A stretch of DNA of 64,000 bases from Apium graveolens (Eukaryota; Streptophyta; Magnoliopsida; Apiales; Apiaceae): positions 1 through 64,000 of the forward strand of contig NW_027417508.1 of the NCBI RefSeq assembly GCF_009905375.1, read 5' to 3'. Of the stretch, positions 45,969 to 56,146 are shown in pieces. Numbering within the stretch: the first letter of the stretch is position 1; every line of letters begins with the position of its first letter. Both the position numbers and the translations under genes were made by a program. The notes under the pieces were generated by a model, which was not told the origin of the DNA, did no database searches, and saw only the letters and a list, made by a program, of their open reading frames with translations.

Positions 45969-47870
45969 TGTGTGGGGGTGCCTTGCTAAAGTGCTTGTCC
46001 CTGAACACAAGAGAAAGAAACTAGGTCCGAAAACTGTTGAGTGTATCTTTCTGGGCTATCTTGAAACCACCACAGCTATGAGATTTTTAGTATTAAAATC
46101 TGACATAGATGGTATAGTGGCAAACACGATAGTTGAATATCGAGATGCTACATTCTTTGAGGATGTCTATCCTATGAAGACTGAAATACTTAAAAAGACT
46201 TCTGAGGAAGATCTACTTACACATCGAGTTCTATTCCTGATCATGTGGAAAAGATGACAAATATGGGGGCGGAACCTAGTAGTAGCTCTACTCCTAAGGA
46301 AGTAGAGAAACCAAGGAGAAGTAAGCGCGCAAAGGTAGTTAAGGATTTTGGAGGTGATTTTATCACTTACAATGTCGAGGACGGACCTTTAACTTTTCGA
46401 CAAACTATGGATTCTTCGGAGTCTAGGCATTGGAAGGGTGCTTTAAAGAGTGAAATTGACTCTATTATTTCTAATGGAACATGTGAGTTGGTTGATCTCC
46501 CTTCTGGGTGTTCTACAATCGGGTGCATATGGGTCTTTAAAAGGAAGTTGAACCCTGACAGCTCTATAGATAAGTACAAAGCTAGACCGGTAGCTAAGGA
46601 TTTTAAGCAAAAAGGAAGGAATTGATTACTTTGATACATACTCTCCGATTGCAAGGATGGTAACAATCCGAATGCTTATAGAATTGGCTTTCGTCCATGG
46701 TCTTATCATACATCAGATGGATGTAAAGACAACTTTTCTTCATGGTGAACTTGAAGAAGAGATTTATATGGACCAGCCTGAGGGATTTGTTGCATCTGGA
46801 AATAAAAGGAAAGTATGTAAGTTGATCAAGTCCATCCATGGATTGAAACAAGCTCCCAGGGATTGGTATAAGAAGTTTGATAAAACTGTATTGCCTTTCA
46901 GTTATATGATTAATGAAAGTGACAAGTGTGTCTACACCAAAGTTAAAGGTAGTGAGTGTGTTATCTTGTGCCTATGCGTGGATGACATCTTATTGTTTGG
47001 AACCAATATTGAGATTATTAACGAGACAAAAGCTTTCTTGAAATGGCACTTTGAAATGAAGGATATGGGTGAGGCTAGTGTGATTCTTGGAATCAAACTG
47101 ATTCAGTCGGCTGAAGGAATAACCTTGACTCAATCTCATTACATAGAGAAATTTATACTTGAGAAATATGGTTATTCACAATGTAGAATCGCTAGTACAC
47201 CCTATGATCCTAAAGTTGCCCTTGACAAGAATACTTCAGGAGTGCCTGTGTCACATTTAAAGTATCCTCAGATTATTGAGAGTTTGCAATATCTTGCTAA
47301 CTGTAATAGACCAGATATTTCATATTTCGTGTCTAAGTTGGCTAGATATATAATCTGTCCAAACAGAACTCATAGGGATGCTCTTGATAGAGTACTTAGA
47401 TATCTAAAAGGCACAATGTACCTTAGTTTACACTATAGGAGATTTCCTGGTGTACTTGAAGGGTACAGTGATGCAACTTGGATAGCTAAGAAGTCTGGTT
47501 CCAATGGAGTGACTGGATATGTGTTCACCTTGGCAGGTGGAGAAATATCATGGAAGTCAAGCAGACAGACTATAGTGACTCGGGCTACATTTGAGGCTGA
47601 GTTGTGTGCACTTGATGCCACAGGGACGAAGGTTGAATGGTTACACGAACTTATGTCTGCTATACCTATAGTAAGCAGGCTGCTTCCTACTATTGCTATT
47701 TAGTTTGATAGTTGAACAATTATTGACAAAATTAGTAGTAAAAAATATAATGCTAAGACAAAGAGACACATCCAAGTTAGACTCAAGTATATAAGGGGTT
47801 TAGTGTCTTATAGGATTATAGCTATAAAGTTCATAGGAACTCAGAATAATATAGTTGATCCTTTGACTAA
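45969..47870 (+). pseudogene. pol: Copia B pol, part 2 (integrase tail, RT, RNase H)
   Basis: Resumes at CGTGTGTGGGGGTGCC after element E. Open pieces: 45969-46256 (integrase C-terminus), 46245-46625 (linker with PRRSKRAK, start of [18 protein letters not shown]) and 46657-47703, the longest intact block. That block carries QMDVKTTFLHG, the RT active site CVDDILLFG (about 46975-47000), RPDISYFVSKLARY and the RNase H motif GYSDATWIAKK. Frameshifts lie near 46240 and 46615, and stops follow at 47701-47703 and shortly after. The reverse transcriptase core is better preserved here than in copy A. Confidence 0.88.
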
Positions 47871-48489
47871 AGGAATGGAACCTGCAGTGGTCCTCAAGTC
47901 AAGGTTGGGGATGGGACTATCGACCCATCATAATTCATCAACAGTGGGAACCCAATACATATTAGAGGAGATCCCTTGAAGTGTATTCATTGTGGTAATA
48001 ACAAACTGTAAGGGTGAATTGGTAGTACCTTTGCTACATAGATGATATTATTATATCTGAGTCTATCCCCTTTAAACCTGGAAGGTACTGGCACCGCGAG
48101 AAAAGCAAGAGTGTTAAAACTCTTAACGGGATCAAGTTATTCGACAAGATAGAAGCAATATATCTCTAGAGATTCTCGGCTAAGAGAATGTAACTGTGTG
48201 GTCATAATTAGAGGAAATGGTTATTCCTTGAAACATTCAACGAACAGGATCGAGACAAGACCATTAATATTTCAAAGCCGTAGATTGACACCATAGCCGT
48301 TGACTTATCGTCGTCTATGGAACATGGTTACACTAAATGGATTAAGATTCAAGGTGAAATATTCCATCTGAATCTGGTAGCCATTGAAGTAGAGGACTTA
48401 GGAGGGTTCAAACCCGGAAGGGTACCGACTCTGAAAAATAAGTCATGATGGAAAACCTGAACGCATTTATGTATGGATTTGTGGGGGAT
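47871..48489 (+). other. 3' untranslated region and polypurine tract of element B
   Basis: Non-coding, following the pol tail (GGAATGGAACCTGCAGTGG). It contains AAACCTGGAAGGTACTGGCA near 48076 and a second, similar AAACCCGGAAGGGTACCG near 48412, an imperfect direct repeat. It ends in the polypurine tract TTTGTGGGGGAT (48478-48489) just before the 3' LTR. Confidence 0.7.
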
Positions 48490-48825
48490 TCTTAGAAAAA
48501 TAAAGTTTTAGATCATAAGTTTTATTATGTTCTTGATGTTAATTCCAAAATCTAACGGTTGGAAGTTGTTCCTTGATATGGGAACTTAAACTTTCATGTA
48601 TGGGTTTAAATAATTTTCTTAATGAAATCCATAAAGAAATTGAGTTAAAGCGGGGAACCTGAAAGAGTTATGAGATTCGTTTAATAATTAATTTAAATTA
48701 ATTATTGATTTAATATTATTTTTAACTGGAAAAATAAGTTTATTGATATGTGGGCTAGACTCGACTGGGCTTGTATGGGCTGAGCTGGTCAACTCTCATT
48801 TAATTAAACTTATTTGAATATATAT

Positions 48826-49020
48826 ATTTATATATTCTGTAACAACTGAGAATTTAATATATATTTTTGTAATGGCTGAGAATTAAATATATATATATTC
48901 TGTAACGACTGAGAATTAAATATATATTTTGTAATGGCTGAGAACTTAATATATATATATATATATATATTCTGTAACGGCTGAGAATTAAATATTATAT
49001 TCTGTAACGGCTGAGTTAAT
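48826..49020 (+). repeat. TA-rich minisatellite in 3' LTR of B
   Basis: Six units of CTGTAAC(G/A)(G/A)CTGAGAATT plus (AT)n. Unit lengths differ from the partner array in the 5' LTR. Confidence 0.85.
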
Positions 49021-49955
49021 ATAATATTTAAGTCTGTCGGTTACACTTTCATTTCTTGTACTATAAATACCGAAAGAAAATAGAAGGTGTATATACCGAG
49101 AAAACACATCTCAAAACTCTCTATTTTCTATCTTCTTCCTCTCTACTTTCCCTGCTCTCACAAACACAATGTTAGGTCCCGAATTATCGTAGAAGGAAGG
49201 ATTGAATACGATAATCAATAAATAAAAAAAAATATTTCCAATCTTTTGCGGATATAAAATTTAGTGTTTGATTAGTGGTTCCGTGTTCTTGAGATGAATA
49301 GTATTTGGAATGATAAAAGGAGGAACAAAGGATATTCAGGGAAATATATATTCTTATATAGATCAGCGAGGGGTGTTGCTACACTCCGGTAAATAAATTA
49401 ACCAGTTACAATCTAAGAACAATAAAGTTCCTAGCTTCTACAAAGATCAACAAATTAAATCCTATACAATGTTCTAACTTTTGTTTGTCTAAGGATTTAA
49501 TTACCGGGTAACAATTATAATGCCCCTATGAATATACAAGAGTTACTCTGGTGAGAAGTTAAACGGATATTCAAGGTGCCAGAGCTTCTCTGAAAATCTT
49601 TGTTTCTTGTTTTATCAGCTCTCTTTTTGTTGGAGAAGAAGATAAACAGAACAACTGAATTTGCTTCTGCTCCTGTGTAGACTTATATCAATTAAAATGT
49701 ATGGCTGAAATTGAACCACACAAATAATTGATAGTACAATAAAATTATGGCTGAGGAGCTTGGACCTGCTAACTTGCAACTAAGGATATTTGGCACATCA
49801 ACTGGCAACCATTTGTTTTGTTTTGTTAACTGGCTACTAACAAATTTAACTTACGACCAAGTAAACAAAACCAACTGATTTCCTTTTATTATTTCCCAAC
49901 CTGCGACTAACATTTCTTTTACATTTGACAGCCAACCTGTGATGTAGTGCCTTGG

Positions 49956-50395
49956 TATTGGGGTTAAACCCAATAGGTAGTATGGGCTTGGTGATAGAAA
50001 ACATAATTGAATTGGGTAATAATTGTATGGGTAGACAATTATTAGCATAATTGAGTTAGGTAATAATTGTATGTGTTGACAAATATTATTATAATGGGAA
50101 TGAGTAATAATTGTATGGGTAGACAATTATTATTGTAATCAGATTAGGTATGTCTTGTTGTCTAAGTTTCTGATGGCTATATATACATAGTCATGTTATT
50201 ATTTTGATGTATGTTTGAGTATTGTTTGACTTAAGTATCGCTTGAGTGAATACCGTTTGGTGAGATTGATTGTATTATTGATAATTGTTTTGATTAATAA
50301 TACAAGTTGGGACGTGGGTTTTTCCGCGTCATATATTGAGTGTGTGTTTTGCATTTGTTTGTTTGGTTCTATACTTGTGTATGTTCCCCCTAACA
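49956..50395 (+). mobile_element. 5' LTR of element H
   Basis: Starts TATTGGGGTTAAACCC (mutated from the TGTTGGGATTAAACCC seen in the 3' LTR) and ends CCCCCTAACA. A TATA-like GCTATATATACA lies near 50176-50187. Three copies of the AATAATTGTATG...GACAATTATTA block lie upstream of it. Confidence 0.9.
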
Positions 50396-50416
50396 ATTGG
50401 TATCAGAGCAAGGTTC

Positions 50417-51610
50417 ATGATGGAGAAGGTTGGGGGATTTGAAATTGAATTGTTTAATGGAAGAAACAATTTTACCTTGTGGCAAAATACGGTAAAAGAT
50501 CTGTTAATTCAACGAGGGTTATATGCGACTCTCGTAGGGAAGAAGCCTACTGACGTTGATGATACAAAGTGGGGAGACATGAAGTTACGTGCGGCATCAA
50601 CGATCTGGTTGGCCCTTGCACCGAAAATCAAGTATGATGTTCTTGAAGAGGATAATCCCAAGAATTTGTGGGAGAAGTTAACGAAGACTTATCACTCAAA
50701 GTCTTTGGCCAACAAGCTGTTTCTCAAGAAAGATTTGTTTGGGCTCAAGATGGAAGAAGACGGAGATTTAAGAGATCATCTGAATCGTTTTAATGGCTTA
50801 ATCAACCAACTAAATAATTTGGATGAAAATTTAAAGAATGAGGACAAAGCTGTTCTACTACTAGTGTCTCTACCGAAGAAGTATAATACTGTGATGACTT
50901 CTTTATTGGTTGGGAAAATGAAGTTAGATTTGGATGAGACTATTGTTGTTCTTCTGGAGGCCAAAAGATTGATGAAACAAGAATCGAGTGACACATCTGC
51001 TGGAAGTGCATTCGTGGTACGTGCGCGTGACACGAAAAAGAAGTATGCTAAGAAACATAACCCTAATATCATGTGTTTTTATTGTGAGGAATTGGATCAT
51101 ATACAATTTATGTGTCCAAAGGCAAGAGAAGACTTGAGATAGTTGAAGAAAAATCGAGGGGGTAGTGTTTCGCTTGTAGAAGCTGATGAAGATGTTCTTT
51201 TGGTTCAAGAAGAGAAGGGATCAAAAGAAGAATGAGTGCTTGACTCGGGATGTTCTCATCACATATGTGGTAAGAGGGAGTGGTTCTCGTCCTACAAAAA
51301 GTGTGAGGGAAAAATTGTAACTTTACCAAACGGTAAAACGGTAAAGGTTGCTGGCATTGGTGAGGTAACAATGAAACGTCACAACGGTCGTGTTCAGAAG
51401 TTAACTCAAGTAAGATACATACCGGAGTTAAATCGAAATCTGATTTCGTTGGGTAAATTAGTTAATTTAGGATATACTGTTATGATGAAGAACAATATGT
51501 TGAAAGTCACTCAAGGAGATTTAGAGATACTCAAAGGTCGAAAAGATAAGAGAAATCTTTTTGTACTAGAAGGAGGGGTTATTGTTCGAGGGGAGGTATT
51601 GGGCGATTGA
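50417..51610 (+). pseudogene. gag: Gag-protease ORF of element H, two in-frame stops
   Basis: Starts at ATG 50417 (MMEKVGGFEIELFNGRNNF), just after the PBS. Gag, UBN2 type: LFNGRNNFTLWQNTVKDLL, KTYHSKSLANKLFLKKDLF, LVSLPKKYNTVMTSLLVGK. A CCHC zinc knuckle CFYCEELDHIQFMC lies near residues 222-235. Stops: TAG at 51140-51142, and TGA at 51233-51235 where a Trp is expected before VLDSGCS. The protease follows in the same frame with catalytic DSG and ends at TGA 51608-51610. The first stop sits between gag and protease and could conceivably be read through. The second is probably a simple mutation (TGG to TGA). Confidence 0.85.
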
Positions 51611-51678
51611 CGTCGATGGCTTGATAGTGACCGTTAATTCGGTTGTGCATGAAATCATATTGGGTTGAAGGGGAGGAT

Positions 51679-52116
51679 TGTTGGGATTAAACCCAATAGG
51701 TAGTATGGGCTTGATGATATAAAATATAATTGAATTGGGTAATAATTGTATGGGTAGACAATTATTATCATAATTGAGTTGGGTAATAATTGTATGTGTT
51801 GACAATTATTATTATAATGGGAATGAGTAATAATTGTATGGGTAGACAATTATTATTGTAATCAGATTAGGTATGTCTTGTTGGCTAAGTTTGTGATGGC
51901 TATATATACATAGTCATGTTATTGTTTTGATGTATGCTTGAGTATTGTTTGACTTAAGTATCGCTTGAGTGAATACCGTTTGGTGAGATTGATTATATTA
52001 TTGATAATTGTTTTGATTAATAATACAAGTTGGGACGTGGGTTTTTCCGCGTCATATATTGAGTGTGTGTTTTGCATTGTTTGTTTGGTTATATACTTGT
52101 GTGTGTTCCCCGTAAC
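51679..52116 (+). mobile_element. 3' LTR of element H
   Basis: TGTTGGGATTAAACCC...GTAACA, close to the 5' LTR with scattered substitutions, so it is older than the insertions of C or E. Confidence 0.9.
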
Positions 52117-52997
52117 ACTTGGTACATAGTAAAAACTAAGTTGCGACCTTGTTTTGTTTACAAACAAAACAAATGTACACCTAAAGCAAATATACACCGC
52201 TGACCTTTCTTTTTCCTTTTTTTCTTTTGTTTTTGTTTATCTTTTTCTTGTTTATCTTTTTCTCTTTTTTTATTTTCTTTTTGTTTACTTTTTTTGTTTT
52301 CTTTTTCTTGTTTTTTCTTTTTCTTTTCTTTTATTTAAGTTTAAATTGTAACTAAATTAATTTATAAAATAAACTTTAAATATAACTTATATAAATAAAC
52401 TAATTTAGATTTATAAAATAAACTTATTTAAAGTTTATAAAATAAATCATTTTAAGTTTATTAAATAAATTATATTAAAGTCCATTAAATAAATTTATTT
52501 AATTTAACAATTAAACTTTTGAATTAGGCCAGTCCCTGGAGCAGTTTAGCTGTACACCCAGCGCACCTCTTCTCGTACTTTAACAGATAAACATTCAATC
52601 CAAGTATGTTCCTCAACTTAAAAATTCTTCTGAAATTAATACCCAGATTCCTTTCACGGGCTGTTGACGCCTAGTGCAACTGGTCTGGTTCACAGATGAC
52701 TAAACCCGATTCAGGTCTTCGTATAATAGCCTTGATTACATTGTTAAGCTTGCAACAACTTTATCGCTTCCAATACTGACTGCCAATAAATAAATGTACT
52801 TTTAATGGAATCCTTTATGGTACTTTAGACAACGTCTTCATTGCTACTACAATCTTGAATTCTTCATTCACTGTTCTTCACCAACGCTTGAACATATAAA
52901 TGAACTCATGTCAGTGTGTATAACTTCAAGACTGCAGTTGTCTTCTTTAACTTCTGTCTTTTACCCTGTCTTCAATTCTTCAGATTCCTATGCTTCG

Positions 52998-52999
<2 letters not shown>

Positions 53000-53054
<55 letters not shown>
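53000..53054 (+). repeat. Poly(T) run of 55
   Basis: Uninterrupted T homopolymer inside solo LTR I. Its length is likely to be uncertain in the assembly. Confidence 0.9.
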
Positions 53055-53057
<3 letters not shown>

Positions 53058-53958
53058 GTCTATCTTCAATCAATGCCAATACACTGAAATCTTTTGGTAG
53101 CACTTGTACACTGAATCTTCAACATTTTTGAAACCCTGAAAGTCTTTAACCTTTATTCTTCACCGAGGCATGATCATATTAAGAACTTCTTTCAGTGACC
53201 TGTAATTAGACATCAAATCTTCTTCTAATCTTTTGATTCTTTGTATTTGCATTGTCTTCATTTCTTCTGATTTTTTGTGTAGACGTAGTATTATTAACCT
53301 GTCATGTTCTGGTGTTGTTCTCATGTTGAGTTATCACGTAACTATTAATACAGCTACACAGTCTCACCAACACACAGTTATTGGTTTTTCCGGCGAGTAA
53401 GGTGCTAGTCGAAGTTGAGTTTGTTGTTATTGTGAACACCAAGCTCAGAGATGTTTTATCCTGGAGGAGGTGTTGCAAGCATCCCAACACAGCAGGTGGG
53501 GTCAATTATCTCTTCAAGAGCAGTCAGGGCTTCGAGCAAGGCCTGGCGACTCAGCTGTATAGTTATTTTGTTTGATTATACCTGTTGATAGCCTCAAATT
53601 TTCTGTTTCTTTATCACTCTGCTAAAGCTATGGTTGCTAGTACAATTTCTGGACTTTCTTTGTTCTTACAAGTTACTGATATGCATGCTTTTTACCTACA
53701 TATTTTGTTTCGTTAAATGTTATCTTATGTTTGGCTTATTAAATATTATATATAATTGCCTCTATGTTGCTGTAATAGTTAGTATTTCCAACATCAATGT
53801 CGGTGGAAAATAGGCACAACTACTGGTTGAATCTATTTATAAATTAATAGTGTAGATTATGCAGCGAATTGGTTGGTACAATGTATTGATATATACTGGA
53901 AAATTGTGTGTATCATGGCGCAGTCTCGGCCCGTCTATGAGCAAGTAACTTAGCATCG

Positions 53959-55058
53959 ATGATATATCCCTCGATCTTACATGATCCACGGGCAGGGGAG
54001 AATCACAGGGACTGGCTGGATCTTCCTGCAGAATTGACCATGTCAATATTGGAGCGAGTAAATTGTTACGATATGTTGATGAGTGTAAAGAAAATATGTA
54101 AACTCTGGCATAGACTTTGCAAAGACCCGCACATCTGGCGTGTTGTAAAAATTCTCCGAGATGTATTGTCAGAAAAATTAAAGGAGAATAAGGCAGATCC
54201 TGTCGACCACGAGGTGATCAACAAGGTCTTGGAGAAAATGGCTATGCATGTTATAGACTTGAGTTGTGGACAGTTGTTGGATCTAAGTATCCAGGGATTT
54301 GGCTACGATTATCTACTTCAGTATATCTACCAAAGGTATGATATAAATTAATTATTATTCATTACATGTTTTTAGTTATTTGGATTAATAGCTTAATCAT
54401 GAATCTTAATATAGGAGGAACCTATTTTTATGTCACTAAAGTATTCCTTGTTAGCATACTTAAATTGATAGGTTCTTTATACATATTTACTTGATTACAC
54501 TTCTTCTTTATCAGATAACACACATATAGCAGATGCATCATAAATTCGAGTTACATTCCTAAGAGGAAAAATATTTCTTATTTATACAATTTCTTATTTA
54601 TAGAATTTTAATTTACAAATTTTGTAGATCAAGTCACCTCAGACGTTTACTGTTAAAATATTTCTACGTTAAGGATGATGATAGTAGTAATCCAGTACGA
54701 CATATTTGTGTTGAAGGGTTGATAGAAATGTTAGAAATCTTTCATTATTAGAGGATTTAGAACTTCCTTACACCTGGATTTCTGAAAGAGGTATTGAAGT
54801 TGCTGGTCGTTGTTGCCCTCACCTCAAGTCATTCACATTGAACCAAGGAATTTTAGATTATTCTTACCTTAGAGCGTGGAATGGGAAGGCTGTTGCTATT
54901 AAAAAAACATATTAGGGTTACACCATCTCCAACTCTTTAATAATAGGATGACAGTTACTGGGTTGTTGGCCATTCTCAAGAACTGTCTCTATCTGGAATC
55001 TCTTGATCTTAGACAATGTTATAACCTGTCTGCAGTAACTAAACAAGGACCTCTTTAA
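53959..55058 (+). pseudogene. F-box/LRR protein gene, SKIP19-like, frameshifted
   Basis: Exon 1 (ATG 53959 to 54335) encodes an F-box (DWLDLPAELTMSILERVN, then CKLWHRLCKDPHIWRVV). The SKIP19-like linker follows (HVIDLSCGQLLDLSIQGFGYDYLLQYIYQR). It ends at a GTATGA donor. The intron is 54336-54627, with acceptor TTTTGTAG. Exon 2 begins SSHLRRLLLKYF and encodes leucine-rich repeats (LSLLEDLELPYTWISERGIE, CCPHLKSFTLNQG, NCLYLESLDLRQCYNLS). One-base shifts near 54735 and near 54910 break the LRR frame, and it ends at TAA about 55056-55058. Intact relatives are substrate adaptors of SCF ubiquitin ligases (bind SKP1/ASK through the F-box). Splice sites remain good, so loss is recent, or the indels are sequencing errors. 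Confidence 0.8.
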
Positions 55059-55276
55059 ATAATACTCGGCAAACATATAAAGCATGTGAAGTTCCCAAGG
55101 GACTCCAGCGAAGACTATGAATTTTCAAATTACTATTGACATTCAGATTAACGACTTCACCTTTTGCGATTATTTTGGAATTTGACTTCTTTTATTAGTT
55201 AATGAAACTGTAGTTACTTTCCCAATCCCCCTTTTAATTAACTATTGGAAATATTTTTGTTCTATAATTTTTATTA

Positions 55277-56146
55277 TGTTAGGTCCTTAATACAACTACA
55301 GAGGGGGTGAATACAGTTTATGCAGATAAATCGAATGAAGCACTCAACAATATAAACAGTTTTCTATTGATTGATAAAAACTGATTACAAACCAATCTCT
55401 GAAAGGATGAATAAATATCCTTGAAAGCTGCTAGGTTACAAAAAAGATATATCAATACGCGACACATAAAGTGTTAACCTAATTTGTGCTTATATACTGC
55501 CACAACTACACAATCAAATAAGGAGTCCTATTCTATTACAATAAGAAATCATAAAACATATCCTTAATTTGATTTCTACTAGATGTAAAGTCCTTCTCCG
55601 ACTTGAATTCTGCGAACTATTTCCATTTTCAATATCTTCTGATCTTTAGCTGTGGTGACAAAATACTGATGTCAGTTCCTGATTAGCAAATGCTGATAAC
55701 AAATGTTGATGACGTCACATTATGCTAAAGTCTGATATCAAATGCTGATAATAATCTCTGATAGCTTATAACTAGATATCATCAATTTCTTCTAACAATC
55801 TCCCCCAACTTGTGCATTATGAAATATGGACAATTTCTAAATTGATGATATCAAAAACTATCTAAATGCAGAAGTTCAAATAAATAATCTTTTTTACAGT
55901 CAGTGCTTCTAAAATTTATCTTCAGTCTTGAACTTCAGTATAGTTTGTAGCTTCATCAAGGAATTTCTTGAGTAGTTGACCTTCAAAAACATTTACATAT
56001 ATTTGCATTTACTGTTTGATATCCTTGAGCTCTTCTGTAGATTCATCATTCTGATAAACAGCTGCTCTGAGGTCATATAGATTTGATTCTCCAAGTTCCA
56101 AATCATCTAGTTCCAAAAATCTAATCTTCTTTCCATCATGATTAAA
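55277..56146 (-). mobile_element. 3' end of SIRE-like element F (minus)
   Basis: 3' LTR 55277-55797 (521 bp; plus strand TGTTAGGTCC...TTCTAACA). The polypurine tract follows (minus strand AAGTTGGGGGAGAT, 55798-55811) and then the tail of an env-like ORF. A minus-strand TATATAAGC lies near 55489-55497. The LTR ends GTATTCACCCCCTCT...ACCTAACA on the minus strand, like the LTR of element G, so F and G are related families. The rest is cut by LTR J at 56147. Confidence 0.8.
55922..56144 (-). pseudogene. C-terminal piece of env-like ORF of element F
   Basis: The minus-strand frame reads KKIRFLELDDLELGESNLYD, continues LRAAVYQNDESTEELKDIKQ, then a stop (near 56008), then QIYVNVFEGQLLKKFLDEAT and TGA at 55924-55922. 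It has a helical, charged composition like the C-terminus of the env-like ORFs of C and D, and it lies directly before a polypurine tract and 3' LTR. Five-prime truncated by LTR J. Confidence 0.6.

Larger units (their letters stand above)
49956..52116 (+). mobile_element. Small copia element H with gag and protease only
   Basis: LTRs 49956-50395 (440 bp) and 51679-52116 (438 bp). Perfect target duplication CTTGG (49951-49955 and 52117-52121). PBS ATTGGTATCAGAGC at 50396. Polypurine tract GAAGGGGAGGAT before 51679. The internal region of about 1.28 kb encodes gag and protease and nothing else, so integrase, RT and RNase H must be supplied in trans. This is like the published TR-GAG class but with protease added. 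The LTRs carry repeated TAATAATTGTATG(G/T)GT(A/T)GACAA blocks. Confidence 0.9.
49170..53372 (-). mobile_element. Solo LTR of a SIRE-like element (I), split by element H
   Basis: Starts TGTTAGGTCCCGAATT like the LTR of element C, and ends ...TCTCACCAACA. The flanking five-mers are CACAA (49165-49169) and CACAG (53373-53377), an almost exact target duplication. Without element H it is about 2.04 kb. Shared blocks with the C LTR include GAGGCATGATCA(T/A)ATT...GAACTTCTT(T/C)CAGTGA near 53165-53200, in the same minus orientation. It has no coding region, PBS or polypurine tract. It contains a pyrimidine-rich tract (52200-52340) and a 55-T run. Confidence 0.7.
32365..53793 (+). mobile_element. Copia element B (same family as A), heavily nested
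   Basis: 5' LTR 32365-34309, gag-pol pieces 34348-36464 and 45969-47870, polypurine tract 48478-48489, 3' LTR 48490-53793. The 3' LTR ends are TC(T)TAG...TTCCAACA and the 5' LTR starts TGTTGGAA. The flanks (TGACT at left, TCAAT at right) do not form a clean target duplication. It is interrupted by a MULE-type MITE, LARD element E and solo LTR I. The family has a weak or atypical primer site: the sequence after the 5' LTR is TTCTTGAAGAGATAATTA, not the usual TGGTATCAGAGC. Confidence 0.85.
48490..53793 (+). mobile_element. 3' LTR of copia element B, interrupted
   Basis: LTR sequence at 48490-49169 and 53373-53793 is separated by solo LTR I. It starts TCTTAGAAAAAT (the expected TG is mutated) and ends TTTCCAACA. 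The AT minisatellite at 48826-49020 mirrors that of the 5' LTR. This LTR lacks the foldback MITE of the 5' LTR, so that MITE arrived after element B inserted. Confidence 0.85.

Noticed and set aside
32360..53798. Target-site duplication for element B (TGACT against TCAAT)
   Set aside because: Only some positions agree; the LTR ends are well supported, so the duplication is decayed or was lost. I did not claim one.
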